DNA of 7,319 nt. Origin: Prolixibacteraceae bacterium. Its GTDB lineage: Bacteria; Bacteroidota; Bacteroidia; Bacteroidales; Prolixibacteraceae. The notes beneath the pieces are model-generated. The model did not search any database. It worked only from the letters and a program-made list of their open reading frames with translations, and was not told where the DNA came from. This document shows, in pieces, positions 1 through 5,903 of the stretch; the stretch's first letter is position 1; each line of letters starts with the position of its first letter. The position numbers were made by a program, and so were the translations under genes. The stretch lies in the NCBI GenBank assembly GCA_018399395.1, contig JAGYOI010000061.1:1-7319 (forward strand). The letters run 5' to 3'.

Positions 1-122
1 TTATATTCATATTTTTTCCAATATCCATGGGAATCTTTATAATAAGTTTTATTATTATTTTCATCATATTCATATTTTTTCCAATAACTATTTGAAGTTT
101 CATAATAAATTAAATTATTATT
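1..122 (-). pseudogene. Fragment of a 21-residue-repeat (YWKKYEYDENNN-type) protein, runs off left edge
   Basis: On the minus strand one frame is open for 40 codons from 122 to the left edge. It encodes two tandem 21-residue units: the first holds YYETSNSYWKKYEYDE and the second YYKDSHGYWKKYEY, each opened by NNN. Thirteen of 19 aligned residues match. The frame has no ATG or GTG and is preceded by TGA and TAA at 128-123, right behind the asd stop. The repeat resemblance continues a few bases upstream (127-114 matches a GATGAAAATAATAAT-like stretch of the next unit with one base missing), so the stops could come from a single-base loss. From memory, repeats of the 'YYENSNGYW..EYDENGNEI' kind occur in many Bacteroidota hypothetical proteins; their function is unknown to me. 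It may be a decayed gene end, or the 5' part of a repeat gene with a rare start codon. A second frame from ATG at 103-101 is also open but reads as low-complexity Ile/Lys/Met. Confidence 0.5.
1..122 (-). repeat. Tandem repeat, 63-bp period, about two units
   Basis: Unit A occupies about 122-60 and unit B 59-1, the latter cut by the window edge. A 21-bp core is identical in both copies (plus-strand positions 66-86 and 3-23). The flanking bases of the units align without gaps at the same 63-bp offset. The period is an exact multiple of three and most differences leave the Tyr/Trp/Lys/Glu codons intact, which points to a coding origin rather than a simple AT-rich satellite. Confidence 0.8.
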
Positions 123-129
123 TTATCAC

Positions 130-1134
130 TTACACCTCTTTATTTTCAATCAACCATTCGGCAATTTGAACGGCATTTAAGGCTGCACCTTTTTTAATTT
201 GGTCGCCCACACACCAGAATGTAATTCCGTTTGATGCAACATCTTTTCTGATACGTCCAACATATACATCATCTTCGCCCGACACGAAAAGCGGCATAGG
301 GTATTTGTTCTCAGAAGGCTTATCCAGGACAGTTAAGCCTTTAAAATTCTCCATCGCTTTTACTACCTCTTCTACAGAAAGCTCTTTTTCTGTCTCAACC
401 CATATGGCTTCAGAGTGGGCACGTGCAACCGGAATACGCACACAAGTTGCCGACACTTCGGTATCGGTATGCATAATTTTTTTGGTTTCCCAGTTCATTT
501 TCATTTCCTCCTTGGTGTAATCGTTATCTAAGAATACATCAATATGAGGGATAACATTCATTGCCAGTTGGTACTGAAACTTATTGGGTTTTGTTTCTTC
601 GCCATTTGCAACTTGTTTAATCTGATTATCAAGCTCATCCATTCCTTGTGCGCCGGCACCACTTGCAGCCTGATAGGTAGCACAATGAACACGGGTTATC
701 TTCGATAAATCTTCAATCGGTTTAAGGGCAACTACCATCTGAATAGTTGAACAGTTTGGATTGGCAATTACATTACGAGGCCTTACTTTAGCATCTTCTG
801 CATTTACCTCGGGTACTACCAATGGCACGTCATCATCGTAACGAAATGCACTTGAATTATCAATCATTACAGCACCATGCTTTGTAATTGTTTTCTCAAA
901 TTCTTTAGAAATACCAGCTCCGGCCGAGGTCAAAGCAATGTCGATATCTTTAAAATCGTCGCCATGTTTGAGCTCTTTAACAACAAGCTTCTTTCCCTTG
1001 AATTCATATTCTTTACCGGCACTTCGGGATGAACCAAACAACACCAACTCATCGAGCGGAAAATTACGTTCATTAAGTACTTTTAAAAATTCTTGTCCAA
1101 CGGCACCACTGGCGCCAACAATAGCGACTTTCAT
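130..1134 (-). CDS. asd: Aspartate-semialdehyde dehydrogenase
   Basis: This enzyme reduces L-aspartyl-4-phosphate with NADPH to L-aspartate-4-semialdehyde, the branch point to lysine/diaminopimelate, threonine and methionine; it is cytosolic. The 334 residues are the normal family length. The Rossmann motif GASGAVG lies at residues 7-13 directly after the start MKVAIV, which supports this ATG. The catalytic cysteine is C128 in NPNCST (125-130), followed by TYQAASGAG (153-161) with Q155. The substrate-binding Arg and catalytic His fit [11 protein letters not shown] (R233, H240). The C-terminal [12 protein letters not shown] helix (315-326) is typical. All key residues are present and no frameshift is seen. 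No Shine-Dalgarno sequence precedes the ATG, as is usual in Bacteroidota. The gene stands alone here: divergent from the large secreted-protein gene, with a repeat remnant behind its stop. Confidence 0.96.
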   Translation of the reverse strand: MKVAIVGASGAVGQEFLKVLNERNFPLDELVLFGSSRSAGKEYEFKGKKLVVKELKHGDDFKDIDIALTSAGAGISKEFEKTITKHGAVMIDNSSAFRYDDDVPLVVPEVNAEDAKVRPRNVIANPNCSTIQMVVALKPIEDLSKITRVHCATYQAASGAGAQGMDELDNQIKQVANGEETKPNKFQYQLAMNVIPHIDVFLDNDYTKEEMKMNWETKKIMHTDTEVSATCVRIPVARAHSEAIWVETEKELSVEEVVKAMENFKGLTVLDKPSENKYPMPLFVSGEDDVYVGRIRKDVASNGITFWCVGDQIKKGAALNAVQIAEWLIENKEV

Positions 1135-1155
1135 AATTTTGATAATTTTAGTAAA

Positions 1156-1187
1156 TTGTTAAACTCTTATGAATATTAATAATTTAG
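1156..1187 (+). promoter_or_regulatory. Candidate promoter for the secreted LTD protein gene
   Basis: TTG (1156-1158) is followed after 21 bp by TAATTTAG (1180-1187), one base away from the Bacteroidota -7 consensus TAnnTTTG. It lies back to back with the asd promoter candidate and would give a leader of about 30 nt before the ATG at 1226. A perfect TAATTTTG also occurs at 1134-1141, but no -33-like box lies at a suitable distance from it. In such AT-rich DNA a chance match is quite possible. Confidence 0.25.
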
Positions 1188-1192
1188 AAGAA

Positions 1193-1225
1193 CAAAATTA
1201 AATAATCCCTTCAAAATCCACCAAT
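1193..1225 (-). promoter_or_regulatory. Candidate Bacteroidota-type promoter for asd
   Basis: On the minus strand ATTGG (1225-1221) is followed after 20 bp by TAATTTTG (1200-1193). The second box matches the Bacteroidota -7 consensus TAnnTTTG exactly, and the first resembles the -33 TTTG/TTG box at the expected spacing. Transcription would start near 1187 and give a leader of about 50 nt before the asd ATG. The upstream box abuts the start codon of the divergent gene at 1226. This rests on motif matching only. Confidence 0.45.
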
Positions 1226-4200
1226 ATGCCCCTAAGAATTCTAATTTACACGCTGTTTTTAACGTTAATCTTAAGTAAATCACTTAATGGACAAATGATC
1301 TGGCACGAAGTTTTCAACATTCCAAACAAAGGAATATGGGCCGACAGCTCCGGGAATATCTATTCTGACTTTACCAATATTAAATGGTCTGCCGACACTT
1401 CATCCTGCTCATTCGATAATGAAAATGACTATGCAAAAACCGTAAGCACATCGGGTGGCCGTTTTGAAGTACTCGACTCGGACGGGGAAATTACTTGGAA
1501 ATCTCAAACAATAGAAATTAAAAGTTACGATCTTATAAATATTGCTTTTACTGCTTCGGAGACCGGTAGTAGTAGCGTTGAAAGCAAAAAATACGTTAAA
1601 GCATTTTATGAACTCGACGATACTTTATATCCTTTCTCACCTTGTTTTTCGGTAAGTGGAAACTGGGGCGAGAAAATACTCGAACAAAAAAGCATCAATG
1701 GAAATAAGCTTCGGGTTGTTATTAAAATGAATTCATCGTATGCCAACGATAAGGTTATTATTGACGATATAAAAGTTGAAGCTGTTGACAAAAAGATGCT
1801 GGAACCTGAGCGTATTCAAATCACCAGGTTTCCTGTTTACACTTTTGCTGATTCATTGTTCTCAATCGGGGCAATAATTTTGAATGGCAACGACGAGCCC
1901 ATTGTAGAATTAAACACCCCGATGGTGTTAAGCTTCAATAACAAGCAATATTCGGCCTATCCCGACTCAACAGGCAACTACATGTGGCACATCAAAACCG
2001 GGAAAACTGGCAGTTTAAACATAACCATACGCGCCCCGGGGTACGAAATGGATACAGCACACAACACCGTAACCGTTTATTCTCCTGCCAATATTTCAAC
2101 AAACATAAATTTCGAAAACAACACAATCCCCACAGGTTTTTCTTTTTTCAATAATTGGGAAATCAGTTCCAGCGACCCCCTATCTGGCAAATATTCAATT
2201 AAACACAAGCCAAATGAAAACGGCGGAACAGACTCGTTGAATTATCTCCCCGAAAACTCAATTGGAAAAAACAATGATGAAATAATCGTTTCATTTATGC
2301 TGAAAAACGGCGACTGGGACCCATCAGGTTCCAACTCATTCTATTCAATACTGACCCCGCAAAACAGTGGTGAAACAGCACTCGCGATTGGCGTGAACGC
2401 CAAAGGTTCCACCGATTTATTTTCGGCTTGGACTATCGAGAACAAACAACCTGCGACATTGCTGGCTGAAACAAATTTCGACTGGAACCATTCACAAACC
2501 GCACAAATAACCATAACAAGAAAACCCGGCGGAAAATGGTTTTTATCTGCAACTGATCAAGACTCGGACCAATCGGCAAACTCAACTTTTAACTTTCATG
2601 ACTTTTCAGAACTATCAAAACTGCAACTTATATTCAATCACACCAAAACCCGCTCCGGCTTACTTTGGTTCGATGATTTGTTGATTCTATCGAAAAACGC
2701 ACCTCCGAAAATGCTTTCAGCTAAAACAATTGATGCCGGACAATTCGAAATTGTTTTTTCTGAACCAATCGACACAACCGGGTTAACAACCAATAATTTC
2801 AAAATTAAAGCATCAAACGGTGAAACATACTCCATTGACAGAATAAAGATTTTCACGTCAAACACCATTCACCTATATGCTGAAAATGCGCCCCGGGAAA
2901 TAACCCTGCTAACTATAGCCCAAAATATTACAGATACAGATGGCCTCAAATCGGGCAAAGACACAATATGTTTCAATAATTTTGTACCTGCCCGGCATGG
3001 CGATATTGTGATTAACGAAGTGATGGCAGACCCAACACCTGTAGTACAATTGCCGGAAGAAGAGTATATTGAAGTTTTCAATCGTTCTGACCAAAACATA
3101 TCGCTATTAAACTGGACGATAACCGTTAGGAATACCACCCGCACGATAACCGATTCACTCATACTTGCACCGGGTGAATATCTGATTATTTGCAAAAACG
3201 ACAATACAGAAAGTTTTAGGAATTACGGTAAGTGCTATGGACTCGAAGGCTTTCCTGCATTATTAAATTCGGGTGCAAAGATTTCATTACATTCAAATGA
3301 ACAGAGATTAATTGATGAAATAAGTTACGATCCATCATGGCACCATTCACCTGAAAAGAAAAAAGGCGGATACAGTTTGGAAAGGATTGATGCAAACAGG
3401 TTTTGCGCACAAGCCTATAATTGGTCTTCATCAGAAAATGAAACCGGCGGCACACCAGGCCATAGAAATTCTATATCGAAAGAAAACATCGACTCTGAAC
3501 CACCATACATTCTTACAAAAAATATAAAATCTTTGAATGAAATGGAGGTGCTGTTCAGTGAACCTATCGATACATCAAACACTTCATCAATCAATATTAA
3601 TTGTGATCAATTACAAATAACGAGTATAGAAATTGAAAAAGCGACACTCACAATAGAAGTTTCACCAGCATTTACGAACAAGAACAGATATTCACTTAAT
3701 ATTTCGAATATTAGCGACGAATGTGGAAACATGGCTAACATGTTTGAAATTTCCATCTTAATCAACACCCCGGGATCAAATGATTTGCTCATTAACGAAC
3801 TATTGTTTAACCCTGTGCCTGACGGCGATGATTTTATTGAATTCTATAACAACTCGAGACTACCGGTCGATTTATCATTATTGTATCTGGCGACACGTGA
3901 TGACTCATTAACATTAAAATCTGTTGCACGTATCGCATCGCAAGAAACCCTGTTACAGCCCAAATGTTATTACGTGGTAACAACCAATCCACTCCACCTT
4001 TTTGAACAATATAACATCCCCGATAACCAGTCAATACTAAAAATTGGTAAGCTCCCGCCCATGTACAATACCGAAGGCCGTGTTGTTTTACTGAATGATT
4101 CGCTCGAAGTAGTTGATGAAGTATATTATCACGAATCGATGCATAGTGATTGGCTGTACGATAACGAAGGTGTTTCACTTGAAAGAATATCGATAATGGA

Positions 4201-4615
4201 GCCTTCGAATGCCACAAGCAACTGGCAATCGGCTTCATCGCTGGCCGGCTTTGCAACACCCGGATATAAAAACTCACAATATATTGATGGGCCAAAACTA
4301 AACGATATAAAAGTTGAACTTAAGTCGGACATCGTTTCACCCAATGGCGACAATTACAACGATGAGCTTGTTGTTAATATAACCGGCAATGCTTCTGGAT
4401 ATTTGATAAACCTTTTTGTTTTTGATGTAAACGGGATAGAAAAGAAAAGGGTTTTAAACAATGAATTGGCCGGAACCCATAATGAGATTATTTATAATCT
4501 GGAAAACAATAACGGACTGCTCCTACAAGATGGCAGTTATATTCTCTACCTCGAGATGACACATCTGGAAAAGGAAGCCTATACATGTAAAAAAGCTTTC
4601 TACATCACACAATAG
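1226..4615 (+). CDS. Secreted multi-domain lamin-tail-domain protein, probable type IX secretion cargo
   Basis: The 1129 residues begin with a signal peptide (MPLRILIYTLFLTLILSKSL, cleavage probably near N21-G22-Q23), which fixes the start. Visible regions in order: a beta-rich jelly-roll-like domain (about 25-186, ending DKVIIDDIKVE); a carboxypeptidase-regulatory/Ig-like region (about 193-286); a LamG-like beta-sandwich (about 293-490, ending SGLLWFDDLLIL); Ig-like domain 1 with VFSEPIDTTGL (about 495-585); lamin-tail domain 1 (INEVMADPTP at 596-605 to GGTPGHRNS at 741-749); Ig-like domain 2 with LFSEPIDTS (about 757-848); lamin-tail domain 2 (INELLFNPVPDGDDF at 856-870 to FATPGYKNS at 1009-1017); and a C-terminal module with SPNGDNYND (1038-1046), FVFDVNG and QDGSYILYLE. 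That last module resembles the CHU_C/FlgD-Ig endings of Bacteroidota surface proteins. LTDs are noncatalytic and are thought to mediate binding; no catalytic motif is seen. The family-level call is firm, while substrate and role are unknown. The gene stands alone, converging on the oad operon. Confidence 0.8.
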   Translation: MPLRILIYTLFLTLILSKSLNGQMIWHEVFNIPNKGIWADSSGNIYSDFTNIKWSADTSSCSFDNENDYAKTVSTSGGRFEVLDSDGEITWKSQTIEIKSYDLINIAFTASETGSSSVESKKYVKAFYELDDTLYPFSPCFSVSGNWGEKILEQKSINGNKLRVVIKMNSSYANDKVIIDDIKVEAVDKKMLEPERIQITRFPVYTFADSLFSIGAIILNGNDEPIVELNTPMVLSFNNKQYSAYPDSTGNYMWHIKTGKTGSLNITIRAPGYEMDTAHNTVTVYSPANISTNINFENNTIPTGFSFFNNWEISSSDPLSGKYSIKHKPNENGGTDSLNYLPENSIGKNNDEIIVSFMLKNGDWDPSGSNSFYSILTPQNSGETALAIGVNAKGSTDLFSAWTIENKQPATLLAETNFDWNHSQTAQITITRKPGGKWFLSATDQDSDQSANSTFNFHDFSELSKLQLIFNHTKTRSGLLWFDDLLILSKNAPPKMLSAKTIDAGQFEIVFSEPIDTTGLTTNNFKIKASNGETYSIDRIKIFTSNTIHLYAENAPREITLLTIAQNITDTDGLKSGKDTICFNNFVPARHGDIVINEVMADPTPVVQLPEEEYIEVFNRSDQNISLLNWTITVRNTTRTITDSLILAPGEYLIICKNDNTESFRNYGKCYGLEGFPALLNSGAKISLHSNEQRLIDEISYDPSWHHSPEKKKGGYSLERIDANRFCAQAYNWSSSENETGGTPGHRNSISKENIDSEPPYILTKNIKSLNEMEVLFSEPIDTSNTSSININCDQLQITSIEIEKATLTIEVSPAFTNKNRYSLNISNISDECGNMANMFEISILINTPGSNDLLINELLFNPVPDGDDFIEFYNNSRLPVDLSLLYLATRDDSLTLKSVARIASQETLLQPKCYYVVTTNPLHLFEQYNIPDNQSILKIGKLPPMYNTEGRVVLLNDSLEVVDEVYYHESMHSDWLYDNEGVSLERISIMEPSNATSNWQSASSLAGFATPGYKNSQYIDGPKLNDIKVELKSDIVSPNGDNYNDELVVNITGNASGYLINLFVFDVNGIEKKRVLNNELAGTHNEIIYNLENNNGLLLQDGSYILYLEMTHLEKEAYTCKKAFYITQ
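2708..4273 (+). repeat. Duplicated Ig-like + LTD module inside the secreted protein
   Basis: Two copies of one protein module lie in tandem, residues about 495-749 (2708-3472) and 757-1016 (3494-4273). Landmarks recur in the same order: FSEPIDTT / FSEPIDTS, DIVINEVMADPTP / DLLINELLFNPVP, EEYIEVFNRS / DDFIEFYNNS, GYSLERIDA / GVSLERISI, and GTPGHRNS / ATPGYKNS. The copies have diverged strongly, so this is an old duplication visible only at the protein level. Confidence 0.75.
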
Positions 4616-4652
4616 TAATAAAAAGGCCCCACCCGGAAAAAGGTGAGGCCTT
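4616..4652 (-). terminator. Rho-independent terminator of the oad operon
   Basis: An 11-bp inverted repeat (arms 4623-4633 and 4642-4652, 8-base loop) lies between the convergent genes. Read on the minus strand, AAGGCCTCACC pairs fully with GGTGGGGCCTT (one G-U wobble) and is followed by TTTTT (4624-4620) and then ATT. On the plus strand the same position is a C-A mismatch and the hairpin is followed by TTCAACG, not a T-run. It therefore serves oadB, whose stop codon is about 24 bp upstream. It may also stop the plus-strand transcript less efficiently. Confidence 0.85.
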
Positions 4653-4675
4653 CAACGTAATCATAAACAAACATT

Positions 4676-5887
4676 TTATCCTAAAAACGAAATCAAAACA
4701 CCTGCAGCAACAGCTGAACCAATTACACCTGAGATGTTACTGGCCATGCAATATTGCAATACATGGTTTTTTGTATCGTATTTAAGGGCTATTTCGTTAG
4801 CAACCCTCGATGCCATGGGCACAGCACTTAATCCGGTTGCCCCAATAAGCGGGTTGATCTTTTTGGTAGCAAACAAATTGTAACCTTTCACAAGGAATAT
4901 ACCCCCAAATACAGAGATCGCAAAAGCAAAGAAACCACCTACGATGATCCCGATTGTTTTTAGGTCGAGGAATACATCGCTGGTCATTGTTGCCCCTACT
5001 GTAAGTCCCAGGAATATAGTTGCAGCGTTCATAATAGGACCGCTCGCGGCATCGCTCAAACGCAATGTACTGGCACCAACTTCTTTCACAAGATTTCCAA
5101 ACAGCAGCATTCCCAACAACGGAACTGATGTAGGAACAAAAAAAGCAATTACAATTCCCAGTATAATTGGAAATGCAATTTTTACCGCCTTTATATTCTT
5201 GATCTCGTTCTTCGAAGGATACAATTTATCCTGCTCTTTCATGTTTATTTTCAACTCTTTAGAGCTGCAGGTCAACTTTACAACAAAAGGAATAATAACC
5301 GGCACCAATGCCATGTATGAATAAGCTGCAATAGCAATAGGACCAAGCAAATGTGGAGCAAGAATAATGGTTGTATAAATAGCTGTCGGGCCATCGGCAC
5401 CACCAATAATGGCAAGCGACCCGGCTTCGCTTGGTGCAAAACCAACCGCAATTGCTATCAATAGGATTGTAAAAATCCCTAACTGTGCAGCAGCACCGAA
5501 CAAACTTAGCCTCAGGTTACGAAGCATGGGGCCAAAATCGGTCAAGGCACCAACGCCCATGAAAATAATTGGTGGCAATATCCCGGTTTTAATAAGAGTA
5601 TAGTACAAAAAGTTCATGATACCATATTCGTGAGCGATCTCGAAAAGGTTCATATACCTATGTTCGCCCAGTTCGATAAAATCGCCCGGGACAATACCCA
5701 TGCCGGCTCCCGGAAGGTTGGCAAGTATAACGCCAAACCCGATTGGGATAAGCAGCAAAGGCTCGTATTGTTTTTTGATGCCCAGATAAAGCAATACAGC
5801 TCCAACTGCCAGCATTAAAAGTGGTGCCGGGTTGTCAAGCAGATTGCCAAAGGCAGTCATTTCATATAGTTTCCTTAATATTTCCAT
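4676..5887 (-). CDS. oadB: Na+-pumping oxaloacetate decarboxylase, beta (membrane) subunit
   Basis: This integral membrane subunit decarboxylates carboxybiotin carried by the alpha subunit and couples this to Na+ export. The 403 residues fall in the usual family range and are mostly hydrophobic helices with a hydrophilic loop at about 206-233. Residues known from the Klebsiella enzyme are recognisable: D165 in GGADGPT (162-168; Klebsiella D203), Y191 in YSYMAL (Y229), and N345, G349, S354 and R361 in the NPLIGATGLSAVPMASR stretch (N373, G377, S382, R389). NAATIFLGLTVGATM (287-301) is also typical. The start MEILRKLYEM is 16 bp after the alpha-subunit stop, with no Shine-Dalgarno sequence. The same beta-subunit family serves methylmalonyl-CoA and glutaconyl-CoA decarboxylases; the neighbouring pyruvate-carboxylase-type alpha subunit argues for oxaloacetate. 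Confidence 0.93.
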   Translation of the reverse strand: MEILRKLYEMTAFGNLLDNPAPLLMLAVGAVLLYLGIKKQYEPLLLIPIGFGVILANLPGAGMGIVPGDFIELGEHRYMNLFEIAHEYGIMNFLYYTLIKTGILPPIIFMGVGALTDFGPMLRNLRLSLFGAAAQLGIFTILLIAIAVGFAPSEAGSLAIIGGADGPTAIYTTIILAPHLLGPIAIAAYSYMALVPVIIPFVVKLTCSSKELKINMKEQDKLYPSKNEIKNIKAVKIAFPIILGIVIAFFVPTSVPLLGMLLFGNLVKEVGASTLRLSDAASGPIMNAATIFLGLTVGATMTSDVFLDLKTIGIIVGGFFAFAISVFGGIFLVKGYNLFATKKINPLIGATGLSAVPMASRVANEIALKYDTKNHVLQYCMASNISGVIGSAVAAGVLISFLG

Positions 5888-5903
5888 AAACGGTTTTTCA
5901 ATA

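Noticed and set aside
102..121. A-T-only inverted repeat (ATAATAA / TTATTAT) behind asd as a possible terminator
   Set aside because: The stem contains no G-C pair and lies inside the repeat-derived coding remnant, and no U-tract follows it on the minus strand. Termination here cannot be supported.
305..520. Plus-strand small open frame opposite asd
   Set aside because: It is antisense to the conserved asd coding sequence and has no recognisable feature.
3834..4295. Minus-strand open frame of 153 codons opposite the large secreted protein
   Set aside because: It lies wholly opposite a clearly coding frame with recognisable LTD landmarks. Its translation shows no domain and is rich in His, Cys and Arg, as expected from antisense of AT-rich coding DNA.
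4944..5324. Plus-strand open frame of 126 codons opposite oadB
   Set aside because: It is a shadow of the hydrophobic, low-complexity codons of oadB. It has no motif and no start signal, and oadB has its functional residues in the other strand's frame.
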